Below, piece by piece: positions 5,384-12,583 of a stretch of 12,629 bases of DNA. The stretch covers positions 1 to 12,629 of the forward strand of contig AQRS01000028.1 of assembly GCA_000402355.1 (NCBI GenBank), in the 5' to 3' direction. The DNA is from Candidatus Iainarchaeum andersonii SCGC AAA011-E11. GTDB taxonomy: Archaea > Iainarchaeota > Iainarchaeia > Iainarchaeales > Iainarchaeaceae. A model generated the notes under the pieces. The model made no database searches. It saw only the letters and a program-made list of their open reading frames with translations, and was not told where the DNA came from. Within the stretch, counting starts at the first letter, position 1, and each line of letters opens with the position of its first letter. A program made the position numbers and the translations under genes.

Positions 5384-6424
5384 TCACCACTTCATTTTGT
5401 ATCTCAAAAGTGCCGCTATTCCGCCGATTCCAGCAATTTTTTTCCCCGCCTCGTTTTTTTCGTTCACAAAGTGTATCTTGGCTCTTGCCTGCTCCGCCAT
5501 TTCCAGCAGTTGCTCCGTTTCTTCCCTTTTCTCGGTCAAAAAATTCTCTTCAATAATTAATTCCTGTATCGCTCCGGCTTCCGCGGCTTTCCTGACTTCA
5601 TTGATTCCGATTGCGGCTGCCCCTTTGCCTGATATTTCCCGCAGTAGCCTTTCGACCGCCTGTTCTTCCTGTGCGGCCCGGAATTCCTGCACTAGCTTGT
5701 CTATTTGCCCGCCTTTAATGAGCTCATTGAGGCCGGTTATTCCGACTGAGTTTGTTGATTCGAAAACAATCGGCAATTTTATGGATTTGTCCTTCAGGAA
5801 TTTTTCAAAGTTCTGCTTTTCGAATCCAGGGCCCGCCATTACAATTGTATTCGCGTTCAGTTCGCGGATTTTCGCGAGGAGTTCCTCGAAGTATGGTTTT
5901 CCTTTCTCCGTTACAGCGAACCTTTTTCCCTGTTTTTCCGCGATTATCCTTGCTTTCGCTTCGAAGCCCGAGTCGCGCATGAACGCCAGATCAGCGGCCT
6001 CGTCATCCATAACCACTAAAAGCAGTTTTTTTCTTCCCGCGGTCTCTTTCGCTTTCTCGAGCCTTTCAATGTGGTAGTTCTTGAGGCTTTTTTTCTTTAC
6101 TTTAAGTGCGGTTCCGGGTTCCGCCTCGATTGTGTGGTGTGATTTCAGTTCCACGAGCTCTTCAGGCTTTGCCGAAACAACTATGCCCTGTATCCTGAGC
6201 TGGTTCGAGGGTTCGTGGAATTCGGCTTTTTCAACTTCTAATTCCACAAACACTTTTTGCTTGAACGCCTTTTCCCCTTCTGTTTTCGGCTTGATTTTCC
6301 TTTCGGAGCTGCCGCTGACCAAATCCCCTTTTTCAATGAGCCTCTCCAAATGCCAGAGGTCGTCAAAAGAGTCAGGCACGACCTCGAAATAATTGTTTTT
6401 CCTGTCCACTTTTATTATTTTCAT
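5384..6424 (-). CDS. pelA: mRNA surveillance/ribosome rescue factor Pelota
   Basis: The 346-residue protein is archaeal Pelota (aDom34), a relative of release factor aRF1 that enters the A site of stalled ribosomes with aEF1A and, with ABCE1, splits the ribosome. The three domains are visible: an N-terminal Sm-like domain (about 1-125, MKIIKVD through GTALKVKKK) that reaches the decoding centre, a central domain (about 130-245, LLLVVMDDEAADLAFMRDSG to LPIVFESTNSVG), and a C-terminal L30-like domain (about 250-346, AVERLLREI to GGIAALLRY). As expected it lacks the GGQ motif of release factors. Length is normal. It is divergent from the gene for its partner ABCE1, with only 54 bp between the start codons. 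A leaderless start at 6424 is plausible. Confidence 0.95.
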   Translation of the reverse strand: MKIIKVDRKNNYFEVVPDSFDDLWHLERLIEKGDLVSGSSERKIKPKTEGEKAFKQKVFVELEVEKAEFHEPSNQLRIQGIVVSAKPEELVELKSHHTIEAEPGTALKVKKKSLKNYHIERLEKAKETAGRKKLLLVVMDDEAADLAFMRDSGFEAKARIIAEKQGKRFAVTEKGKPYFEELLAKIRELNANTIVMAGPGFEKQNFEKFLKDKSIKLPIVFESTNSVGITGLNELIKGGQIDKLVQEFRAAQEEQAVERLLREISGKGAAAIGINEVRKAAEAGAIQELIIEENFLTEKREETEQLLEMAEQARAKIHFVNEKNEAGKKIAGIGGIAALLRYKMKW

Positions 6425-6439
6425 ATTAACAGCAATTGC

Positions 6440-6446
6440 CTATAAA
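6440..6446 (+). promoter_or_regulatory. TATA-like box of the ABCE1 gene
   Basis: CTATAAA lies about 36 nt before the ATG at 6479, giving a predicted leader of roughly 10 nt. On the minus strand a second AT-rich word, TTTTTAAC, lies about 25-30 nt before the pelota ATG at 6424. The two promoters therefore overlap in the same 54-bp gap. Confidence 0.45.
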
Positions 6447-6461
6447 GTGTTAAAAACACTT
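6445..6461. promoter_or_regulatory. Perfect palindrome in the pelota/ABCE1 divergent promoter
   Basis: AAGTGTT (6445-6451) and AACACTT (6455-6461) are exact reverse complements around AAA. The palindrome overlaps the end of the ABCE1 TATA-like box and the presumed pelota promoter. It has the size and symmetry of an operator for a dimeric winged-helix regulator, and occupancy could affect both genes. Function is inferred from position only. Confidence 0.55.
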
Positions 6462-6478
6462 GGAAATCACTTCATTAC

Positions 6479-8257
6479 ATGACAAGAGTCGCTGTTCTCG
6501 AGAAGGACCGTTGCATCAATGGCACGGGCTGTGATTACATATGCGGCCACGTGTGCCCAGTGAACCGCGCGGGAAAGGACTGCATTGTTCTAGATGAGGT
6601 TACAAACAAGCCCGTCATCAGCGAGGAGCTCTGCATAGGCTGCAACATATGCGTAATTAAATGCCCCGTGGATTGCATTTACATCGAGAACCTCGTTCAG
6701 GAGCTGAATGAGAATCCTGTCCATCGCTTCGGCGAGAACGCGTTCAGGTTCTACAGGCTCCCAACAATAAGGAACGGAGAAGTAGTTGGGTTGATTGGTA
6801 GGAACGGAATAGGAAAAAGCACTATCCTGAAAATAATTTCGGGCCAGCTGGTTCCGAATTTGGGGGATTACAATTCAAAAGGCTCTTACGATTCGGTGAT
6901 AAATTTTTTCAAGGGGAAGGAATTGCAGCAGCTTTTTTCCTCACTGAAAGACAAGCGAATAAAGGTTTCTTACAAGCCGCAGAACATCACTGACATTCCA
7001 AAGGCTGCCAAGGGCAGTGTCGGCGCGCTTTTGAAGAAGGCGGATGAGCGCAAAAAGCTTTCAGAGGTTTCGGAATTGCTTGGCATCGGAAAAATCCTTG
7101 ACCGCGAGCTATCGCACTTGAGCGGTGGAGAATTGCAAAGGGTTGCCATTGCGGCGGCCTCTTTGAAGGATGCGGATTTGTATGCTTTTGATGAGCCAAC
7201 TTCTTATTTGGATGTGAGGGAGCGCCTCAATGCCTCTAAGGTTTTGCGCGGCCTTGCGGAATCCGGAAAGGCAGTTGTTTTAATCGAGCATGACCTCGCG
7301 GTTCTTGATTACTTAAGCGATTATGTCCATCTTCTTTACGGAAAAAAATCCGTTTACGGAATAGTTTCAAAGCCCAAGAGCGTTCGCAACGGGATAAATG
7401 AGTTCCTCGAGGGTTTTGTGAAGGACGAGAATGTCAGATTCAGGGGCACAGAACTCAAATTTGAGGTCAAGCCTTCAACGGATTTCAGGAAAAAGAAAGT
7501 TATTGCTAGCTACCCGGAACTCAAAAAGTCCTTCAAGGGATTTTCCCTCGAAGCTGATGCCGGAGATTTGCGCGAGGCCGAGGTTCTGGGCATAATGGGT
7601 CCGAATGCTATAGGCAAAACGACTTTCGTGAAGATGATTGCGGGCGCTGAAAAGCCGGATTCGGGCAAGGTAGATTTTTCCATGCAGGTTTCCTACAAGC
7701 CACAGTATTTGAAGCCCGAGGAAGGCTTAACAGTTGGGGATTTTATTGATTCTCAGGACCTTGACCTTTCGGTTTTCAAGAACGAGGTTGACCGTAGATT
7801 GGCAATTACCGGGCTCGAGAACCATTTGCTTTCCGAATTGAGCGGCGGCGAGCTCCAGAAGATTGCTGTGGGTGTAGCGCTTTCGCGCACGAATTGCGGC
7901 ATGGTTTTATTGGATGAGCCAACGGCTTTCGTAGATGTCGAGGACCGCTTGAACATGGCAGATGCAATTCGCTCGGTCACTGATGCAAAGAAGAAGATTT
8001 GCATGGTTGTTGACCACGACATTCTGTTCCAGGATTATGTTTCGGACCGCTTGATGGTTTTTTCCGGCGAGCCATCCGTAAAAGGCTTTGCGGGTGCCGC
8101 AATGTCAATGCATGACGGGATGAATTCTTTCCTCAAATCGGTTGGAATTTCTTTCCGGCGAGATCCGGAAAGCGGAAGGCCGCGCGCAAACAAGTTGCAT
8201 TCGCAGCTGGATCAGGAGCAGAAGAAGAGGGGCGAGTATTACTATCTCGTGGATTGA
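6479..8257 (+). CDS. Ribosome recycling ATPase ABCE1/RLI
   Basis: The 592-residue protein is ABCE1 (RNase L inhibitor homologue), the iron-sulfur ABC ATPase that separates ribosomal subunits after termination or Pelota-mediated rescue. Two [4Fe-4S] clusters are coded by C12, C18, C22, C26 and C52, C55, C58 with C62/C66 nearby. Nucleotide site 1 has Walker A GRNGIGKST (107-115), signature LSGGELQ (214-220), Walker B ending D238-E239 and switch H271. Site 2 has GPNAIGKTT (374-382), LSGGELQ (454-460), D479-E480 and H513. The hinge KSVRNGINEFLEG is at 300-312. An Ala stands at position 377, where many homologues have Gly, and the second D-loop reads AFVD; both look tolerable. It has no linked domains beyond the standard set. 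It is divergent from pelota. Confidence 0.97.
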   Translation: MTRVAVLEKDRCINGTGCDYICGHVCPVNRAGKDCIVLDEVTNKPVISEELCIGCNICVIKCPVDCIYIENLVQELNENPVHRFGENAFRFYRLPTIRNGEVVGLIGRNGIGKSTILKIISGQLVPNLGDYNSKGSYDSVINFFKGKELQQLFSSLKDKRIKVSYKPQNITDIPKAAKGSVGALLKKADERKKLSEVSELLGIGKILDRELSHLSGGELQRVAIAAASLKDADLYAFDEPTSYLDVRERLNASKVLRGLAESGKAVVLIEHDLAVLDYLSDYVHLLYGKKSVYGIVSKPKSVRNGINEFLEGFVKDENVRFRGTELKFEVKPSTDFRKKKVIASYPELKKSFKGFSLEADAGDLREAEVLGIMGPNAIGKTTFVKMIAGAEKPDSGKVDFSMQVSYKPQYLKPEEGLTVGDFIDSQDLDLSVFKNEVDRRLAITGLENHLLSELSGGELQKIAVGVALSRTNCGMVLLDEPTAFVDVEDRLNMADAIRSVTDAKKKICMVVDHDILFQDYVSDRLMVFSGEPSVKGFAGAAMSMHDGMNSFLKSVGISFRRDPESGRPRANKLHSQLDQEQKKRGEYYYLVD

Positions 8258-8258
8258 A

Positions 8259-8265
8259 TTTTTTT
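8259..8265 (+). terminator. Oligo-T terminator of the ABCE1 gene
   Basis: Seven T residues start 2 nt after the TGA stop at 8257, just before the asnB promoter. This is the usual form of an archaeal intrinsic terminator; no hairpin is evident. Confidence 0.55.
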
Positions 8266-8281
8266 CCTGTTTGCTTCAGCA

Positions 8282-8287
8282 TTTAAA
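8282..8287 (+). promoter_or_regulatory. TATA-like box of asnB
   Basis: TTTAAA, centred about 26 nt before the ATG at 8311, in the 53-bp gap after the ABCE1 gene. The distance predicts a leaderless transcript, and no Shine-Dalgarno site is seen before the ATG. Confidence 0.5.
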
Positions 8288-8310
8288 CCTTTCAATGGAC
8301 AATCACTTTT

Positions 8311-9729
8311 ATGTGCTCAATTGCAGGAGTTTATTCTAGGGAAGGCAAAAGCGTTTCCCGGGAGGCTTTAACTCTTCTTTCGGCTTTGAGGCACCGCGGC
8401 CCGGAAGCCTTTGGCGTTGCTTCTTCTGAGGGGGCTTTTACCTCAAAAAATTTTTCTTCGCTCATAATTCCTGAAAGCCCCTTCATTCTCGGGCATTGCC
8501 TCCTTTCCACAACTGGCTATTTGGAGCAGCCAGTCACTGTGGGAAATGTTTCGGTTGCCCACAATGGCCAGGTTTACAATTACCGGGAATTGTTTCCTGA
8601 AAACAAATTTGCATCAGATGCGGAGGCTATCGCGCTTTTCCTGGTGAGGGCTCTTCGCAAAAAAAGCGTTTTGTTTGCGGTAAAGGAGTTCATGCGCAAA
8701 GCTATTGGCGAGTATGCCATTGCATTCCTTTACAGGGGAAAATTGTATGCGTTCCGCGACCCGATAGGGGTCAAGCCTCTTTGGTTCGGCTCGAATGAAT
8801 CGGTTCATGCTTTTGCTTCCGAGCCTTCCGCATTGATGAAGATTGACATCCAGTTTCCGCAGCCGTTGCTTCCCGGGCATTTGCTCAAGGTTTCGCGGAA
8901 AGGCCTGAAACCCTCCAAAATATTTGATTTGAATGATTTCAGGAAAACGGTTCCGAAAAAGCATTCAATGGATGCGCTTGCAAAGGAATTTGCGTGCACA
9001 ATAAAGCTGCAAACTTCAGGGCTAAACAAGGCGGCTGTTTTGTTCAGCGGCGGCGTTGATTCCTCGCTGGTTGCAAAAGCCGTTTCTGATGAGATTGAGG
9101 GCGTGGAGCTGTTTGTTGCTGGCACTCCCGAGAGCAATGATATTTCTTTTGCGGAGAAGGTTGCTCCAGAGCTCGGGCTCCAGTTGCATAAAATTTACCT
9201 TGACGAGAAAAAAATCGAGTCGCTTGCTTTTCGCGCAATGAAAGCGCTTTCCTTTTTCGACGAGATGCAGCTTGGAATTGGTATTCCCGAGCTCGCGTGT
9301 TCGGATGCGATTGCAGAAAATGGCTTTAAGGCCGTGTTTTCCGGGCAGGGCAGTGACGAGATTTTTGCGGGGTACGCGAATTATGCAAAAGTGCTTTCTG
9401 AAAAGGGCTTTCCTGCTGTTGAGGGCGAAATCTGGTTTTCGCTTTCCAGGCTGTGGTCGCGCAATTTTTTCAGGGATGACGCGATGGTTTCCGCAAATTC
9501 GCTTGAATTGCGCGTTCCTTTCGTTTCAACGAATTTTTTGCGCGAGGCAATGGCTTTTCCCGCAAAGGAAAAAATCCTCACTCCTGATGACAAATTGAGG
9601 AAGCATCCTGTGCGGGCTTTGGCCGCCAAATATGGCCTTCCTGAATTCGTTGCACTGAGGCCGAAGAAGGCGATGCAGTACGGTTCAGGGGTCCAGAAAA
9701 TCGTTTCGCGGCTCTTCCAAAAAACTTAG
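8311..9729 (+). CDS. asnB: Asparagine synthetase, glutamine-hydrolysing (AsnB)
   Basis: The 472-residue enzyme makes asparagine from aspartate, ATP and glutamine. The N-terminal Ntn glutaminase domain has the nucleophile C2 (MCSIAGV), RHRGPE (27-32), HNGQ with N85/G86 and SDAE around D103. The synthetase domain has the pyrophosphate loop SGGVDSS (246-252), SGQGSDEIFAGY (344-355), ELRVPF (399-404) and the C-terminal RPKKAMQYGSG (450-460). All catalytic residues expected for both halves are present, so the enzyme looks active. It is shorter than the bacterial and eukaryotic enzymes of about 550 residues, as compact archaeal forms often are. Methionine 1 must be the start because Cys2 is the nucleophile. 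Its stop codon overlaps that of the last pilin-like gene on the other strand. Confidence 0.95.
   Translation: MCSIAGVYSREGKSVSREALTLLSALRHRGPEAFGVASSEGAFTSKNFSSLIIPESPFILGHCLLSTTGYLEQPVTVGNVSVAHNGQVYNYRELFPENKFASDAEAIALFLVRALRKKSVLFAVKEFMRKAIGEYAIAFLYRGKLYAFRDPIGVKPLWFGSNESVHAFASEPSALMKIDIQFPQPLLPGHLLKVSRKGLKPSKIFDLNDFRKTVPKKHSMDALAKEFACTIKLQTSGLNKAAVLFSGGVDSSLVAKAVSDEIEGVELFVAGTPESNDISFAEKVAPELGLQLHKIYLDEKKIESLAFRAMKALSFFDEMQLGIGIPELACSDAIAENGFKAVFSGQGSDEIFAGYANYAKVLSEKGFPAVEGEIWFSLSRLWSRNFFRDDAMVSANSLELRVPFVSTNFLREAMAFPAKEKILTPDDKLRKHPVRALAAKYGLPEFVALRPKKAMQYGSGVQKIVSRLFQKT
9719..9724 (-). terminator. Oligo-T terminator of the pilin-like operon
   Basis: Six A residues on the plus strand give six T residues on the minus strand, one base after the stop codon (9726-9728) of the last pilin-like gene. 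The same bases encode the penultimate codons of asnB. Confidence 0.45.
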
Positions 9730-10241
9730 GCGCAGGAGAAATTTGGCTGCTCCGTGCAACGTGAGATTCCGTCTCTTACGCTGCAACTTGGCGGAGAGCC
9801 TGAATTTAGTGCTTCCTTCTGGAAGCTGAACTGCCTTGTTTCCTTAACCGTTACTCCGTTTATTCCTGTGGTGCATTGGACATATCCTTGTGCAGTCAGC
9901 GACACCAGGGTAAAATTTGGGCTGCTTGGAATTCCTGAGGCATCAACGAATCGGCAACCCATGTTATTTGCAATTGAGTTGAAGTATTCCTGTATTTTCG
10001 CCGTGTTGTTCGCGTTGCATCCTGGGTCCAGCACGTCATAGTATCCGTCGCTTGTCGCCTTGTCAAGCAGCCTTATCACGTTGTCCGTTTTTATGGCGTT
10101 TTCGCGCGCCGCCTGGATTGTGAGGAATGAATTTCCTGAGCTCTCAGATATTATGGCGTTGCTTAGTGCGAAAACAACCAGTGCTATTGCGGCCGTCGCT
10201 ATTATTGCGGTTGCTGTTCCCTTTACCCCAGTTTTTCGCAT
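9726..10241 (-). CDS. Pilin-like membrane protein, fourth gene of the operon
   Basis: The 171-residue protein begins MRKTGVKG followed by a hydrophobic helix (about residues 9-31), the shape of a class III signal peptide cut by an archaeal prepilin peptidase after K-G at 7-8. It lacks the QxSx(E/D) core seen in its upstream neighbours, so it may be a diverged minor pilin or simply an N-terminally anchored protein. The exported part contains six cysteines (75, 96, 123, 153, 162, 170), compatible with three disulfides. The start at 10241 is supported by GGTGA at 10246-10250, 4 nt upstream, and overlaps the previous gene by 19 bp, so translation is probably coupled. No specific family is recognised. 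Confidence 0.7.
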   Translation of the reverse strand: MRKTGVKGTATAIIATAAIALVVFALSNAIISESSGNSFLTIQAARENAIKTDNVIRLLDKATSDGYYDVLDPGCNANNTAKIQEYFNSIANNMGCRFVDASGIPSSPNFTLVSLTAQGYVQCTTGINGVTVKETRQFSFQKEALNSGSPPSCSVRDGISRCTEQPNFSCA

Positions 10242-10519
10242 TTTTTCACCCCGTCAGCCAGTGCTCCGTTGTTGCCGTATTTTTTTATTTCGCTGCAGTT
10301 TGCCTTCAAGGTTTCCGGAGGAATGGTGTTAGTGCCTGTGTCATGCTGGTAGAACGCCACCAGCGCGCTATCAGCGGCTTTCGTGTAAAGCAGCGCCTGC
10401 TGTGTTCCTTCTTTTGAGCCGCCCAGGGCTGTGAGTGTGATTGCCGAGAACAGCACTATCGTGATTGAGAGCGCGAGCGCGGCGTCGGTGCTGAATATTA
10501 TTCCTTTTTTCATTTCCAT
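10223..10519 (-). CDS. Pilin-like protein with class III-type signal peptide, third gene of the operon
   Basis: This 98-residue protein starts MEMKKG, followed by IIFSTDAALALSITIVLF, a hydrophobic helix with the S-x-D core of archaeal prepilin signal peptides; cleavage is likely after K-K-G. The rest is a short soluble domain with two cysteines (75, 94). The ATG at 10519 is chosen over a longer reading from 10672, which would add an implausible Arg-rich stretch inside the previous gene. GGTGA at 10524-10528 lies 4 nt before it. The second ATG at 10513 would form a 4-bp ATGA overlap and is an alternative start. It lies between two other pilin-like genes and is likely a minor pilin or pseudopilin. 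The family is not recognised beyond the signal. Confidence 0.75.
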   Translation of the reverse strand: MEMKKGIIFSTDAALALSITIVLFSAITLTALGGSKEGTQQALLYTKAADSALVAFYQHDTGTNTIPPETLKANCSEIKKYGNNGALADGVKKCEKLG

Positions 10520-11034
10520 ATTGTCACCTGTAAAACTTTTTTTGCCGGGCAGGTTGCGGGGCTCCCGTTCACGCATTTTTCGTATGTTGCTTTGTCTATT
10601 GTTCCGCCTGCGGGGCTGACGAAGTTCCTTTGAATGCTTGTGACATCCTGTGTCCCGGCTGCCTGGTTGCATTGCACCATTTGCAGGCTGTTCGAGCCGT
10701 TCGGGTCGGAAGACTTCACATTGCAGTTTATTCCTTCAGGAATCATCAGGTCTTGTTTTGTGGCGCCTTGAATGGCGGTGTTGGCATTTGAGCATCCTTC
10801 AAGACTGTAGCCTTGTGTGTCAAAACCCGTGAGTGTGCACGGCGAATTTTCAAGTGCCAGGTTGCTTGCCGTGAGTGCTATCGCGTTGAGTTCCGCCTGC
10901 GTGGAATTTTCTTTGGCTTCGTTGCTTGAGTAATCGTAGAAATTCAGGAGCATCCCCATTGCGAGAACTATGAGAGCCGCGGCTATCACAAAGTCAATGG
11001 AAAATATCTGGCCTTTTTCTTTTCCAGATTTCAT
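10510..11034 (-). CDS. Pilin-like protein with class III signal peptide, second gene of the operon
   Basis: The 174-residue protein starts MKSGKEKG, then QIFSIDFVIAAALIVLAMG, a class III signal peptide with Q at +1 and S-x-D, so an archaeal prepilin peptidase should cut after K-G at 7-8. The mature protein would keep the hydrophobic helix for membrane insertion and filament packing. The exported domain has six cysteines (66, 81, 104, 122, 154, 162). The ATG at 11034 overlaps the stop of the previous gene as ATGA, a common sign of translational coupling, and is preferred to the ATG at 11073, which adds 13 polar residues before the signal. It probably forms part of a type IV pilus-like structure. 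Confidence 0.8.
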   Translation of the reverse strand: MKSGKEKGQIFSIDFVIAAALIVLAMGMLLNFYDYSSNEAKENSTQAELNAIALTASNLALENSPCTLTGFDTQGYSLEGCSNANTAIQGATKQDLMIPEGINCNVKSSDPNGSNSLQMVQCNQAAGTQDVTSIQRNFVSPAGGTIDKATYEKCVNGSPATCPAKKVLQVTIWK

Positions 11035-11459
11035 GGCGTTATTACCTTTTGTATTGTCACTGTGCTGCCGCAACTGAATGAAGTGAGCGGGCTTATTTGT
11101 ATGTCACTGAGGTCCAAACCGGAGTACGTCTCCTGAATCGTGCTGCCAGGCTGTACCGAGCTTACAGTTATTGAATTTCCCGTCACTGTTATGGTGCAGT
11201 TCTGGGGGTTCTTGTTTCCCACGTTTTCGATTGTGGGCGAGGCATAGGTTATTTCCTGTCCAAATGCTTTTGCCGCGCCGATTGTGGCGTGTGCATCAAT
11301 GAGTATTGCCTTGAGGCTGTTTCTTGTCGTTGCTTCGCCTGTTTTTTCCTGGAAACCACCAGTAAACATAAGGAGGCTCGCAAAAAGCATGAGTATCGCG
11401 ATGAACGCAAACATCAAGTCCAGACTAACCTGCCCTTTCTGCATCCATTCATTAAGCAT
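11031..11459 (-). CDS. Pilin-like protein with class III signal peptide, first gene of the operon
   Basis: The 142-residue protein has the clearest class III signal in the window: MLNEWMQKG, then QVSLDLMFAFIAILML. The QxSxD pattern after K-G at 8-9 is the archaeal prepilin peptidase site, with Asp in place of the more usual Glu. The hydrophobic helix spans about 13-34. The mature domain is rich in Thr, Ser and Ile and has two cysteines (88, 130), suggesting a small beta domain with one disulfide. Alternative starts are M1 (11459) and M6 (11444). A possible TATA-like word, CTATAC, lies about 28 nt before 11459. The gene leads four overlapping genes on the minus strand. It is likely the major or a minor subunit of a type IV pilus-like filament. 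Confidence 0.82.
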   Translation of the reverse strand: MLNEWMQKGQVSLDLMFAFIAILMLFASLLMFTGGFQEKTGEATTRNSLKAILIDAHATIGAAKAFGQEITYASPTIENVGNKNPQNCTITVTGNSITVSSVQPGSTIQETYSGLDLSDIQISPLTSFSCGSTVTIQKVITP

Positions 11460-11495
11460 TTTACATGTTATTAAAATTAGCGCTGTATAGGGGTG

Positions 11496-12191
11496 TTATT
11501 CCAGATAGTAGTGGCGCACCGACTTTAGGTTTTTGTCAAGCTCATAAACCAGTGGAATTCCAGTGGGTATTTCAAGTTTCGGAATCTCGTTGTCAGAAAT
11601 TTTGTCGAGGTGTTTTACGAGAGCCCTTAAACTGTTGCCATGGGCTGAAATCATTATCCTTTGCCCTTTTTTGATTCTCGGCGCTATTTCTTTTGTCCAG
11701 CATGGCATTACCCTTTTTATGGTGTCCTTGAGGCTTTCACCCGTTGGCAATTCTTTTTGCTTCAGCTTTTTGTATTTTTCATCATTGCCCGGATAATACT
11801 CGCTGTCTTTTCCCAGTTGTGGTGGCCGCACGTCGAAACTCCTTCTCCATATCTGCACCTGCTCTTCGCCGAACTTTTTTCTCATTTCGTCCTTATTTAA
11901 TCCTGTCAGGCCTCCATAGTGCCTTTCGTTTAATCTCCAGTCTGTCTGCACAGGTATCCACATTAGATCCATTTTGTCGAGAATTATCCATGCTGTCCTT
12001 ACGGCCCTTTTCTGGTACGATGTGTAAACAAGGTCGAATGAATAATTGTTGTTTATGAGTAGTTCAGCGGCTTTTTGTGATTCTGCTTCTCCTTGCTTGC
12101 TCAGGTCAACATCTACCCAGCCTGTGAACCTGTTCTCGAGGTTCCATTGGCTTTGCCCGTGCCTTATCAGAACGAGTTTTGTGGTCTTCAT
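11496..12191 (-). CDS. gpmA: 2,3-bisphosphoglycerate-dependent phosphoglycerate mutase
   Basis: The 231-residue enzyme interconverts 3- and 2-phosphoglycerate in glycolysis/gluconeogenesis through a phosphohistidine. The histidine phosphatase motif is LIRHGQSQWN with R10 and nucleophile H11. Other catalytic positions are R62, E89 in NERHYGGLTG, and H184 in SAHGNSLR. RFTGWVDVDLS (21-31) and RRSFDVRPP (116-124) are typical of the cofactor-dependent family rather than of cobalamin or other phosphatases. The length is slightly under the bacterial norm of about 250. Most archaea use cofactor-independent mutases, so this gene may have come from bacteria (inference). The start at 12191 overlaps the JAMM stop as ATGA, with GTGAT a few bases upstream, so the two genes are coupled. 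Confidence 0.95.
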   Translation of the reverse strand: MKTTKLVLIRHGQSQWNLENRFTGWVDVDLSKQGEAESQKAAELLINNNYSFDLVYTSYQKRAVRTAWIILDKMDLMWIPVQTDWRLNERHYGGLTGLNKDEMRKKFGEEQVQIWRRSFDVRPPQLGKDSEYYPGNDEKYKKLKQKELPTGESLKDTIKRVMPCWTKEIAPRIKKGQRIMISAHGNSLRALVKHLDKISDNEIPKLEIPTGIPLVYELDKNLKSVRHYYLE

Positions 12192-12550
12192 TCTATCACT
12201 TTCAGCTGGACTGTTTTTCCATTATTATCAAAAGCCCTGATTGTATTTAAATCGTAGGGATAACTGATGATGATGTGCACTTTTCCGAACTTCCTGAACG
12301 ACTCCAGATCGGCTTCGGAAGGGTGGTTGTATATTGAGGGGTGCGAGTGCATTGTCCCTATTATTTCGCGGTCGAAAGGTATCAGGTCTGCGCTGTAGCT
12401 TGCAAATCCATCCCCGAAAATTGCGGGCACAACCACGAACTCCTCTATTGTGCCCCCTTTTCCCCCGAGCAGGCAGAAAAATTCATTAGGGTAAACATTT
12501 TTTGATGCCAGGAGAAGCGACTCTATAAGCCCTTTTTTGATTGAGCGCAT
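12188..12550 (-). CDS. JAMM/MPN+ metalloprotease-like protein
   Basis: The 120-residue protein is a single JAB1/MPN domain with an intact zinc site. The JAMM signature H-x-H-x7-S-x2-D is exact at H68, H70, S78 and D81 (HSHP...SEAD), with the catalytic Glu as E23 in NEFFCLLGG. In archaea such enzymes (for example HvJAMM1) remove ubiquitin-like SAMP proteins from targets or process sulfur carriers. No E1-like or SAMP gene is in the window, so the substrate is unknown. The gene is the first of a pair with gpmA and shares a 4-bp overlap with it. A TATA-like TTTTTAAGG lies about 25-33 nt upstream (12576-12583), so the transcript may be leaderless. A minimal sequence, with no extra domain. Confidence 0.9.
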   Translation of the reverse strand: MRSIKKGLIESLLLASKNVYPNEFFCLLGGKGGTIEEFVVVPAIFGDGFASYSADLIPFDREIIGTMHSHPSIYNHPSEADLESFRKFGKVHIIISYPYDLNTIRAFDNNGKTVQLKVIE

Positions 12551-12575
12551 CCATGAATTGGTTGCTTCTTTGTCC

Positions 12576-12583
12576 TTAAAAAT
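12576..12583 (-). promoter_or_regulatory. TATA-like box of the JAMM-gpmA pair
   Basis: TTTTTAAG on the minus strand, about 25-33 nt before the ATG at 12550. It is the only AT-rich element upstream of the gene. With the short gap of 36 bp after gpmA, transcription might continue into the pilin-like genes. Confidence 0.4.

Noticed and set aside
6535..6690. Ferredoxin gene separate from ABCE1
   Set aside because: The Cys-rich segment is continuous in frame with the ABC domains and is the normal N-terminal iron-sulfur domain of ABCE1.
10520..10672. Longer start for the third pilin-like gene
   Set aside because: The extra 51 residues are Arg/Asn-rich, lie inside the previous gene, and would bury the class III signal peptide; GGTGA supports the ATG at 10519.
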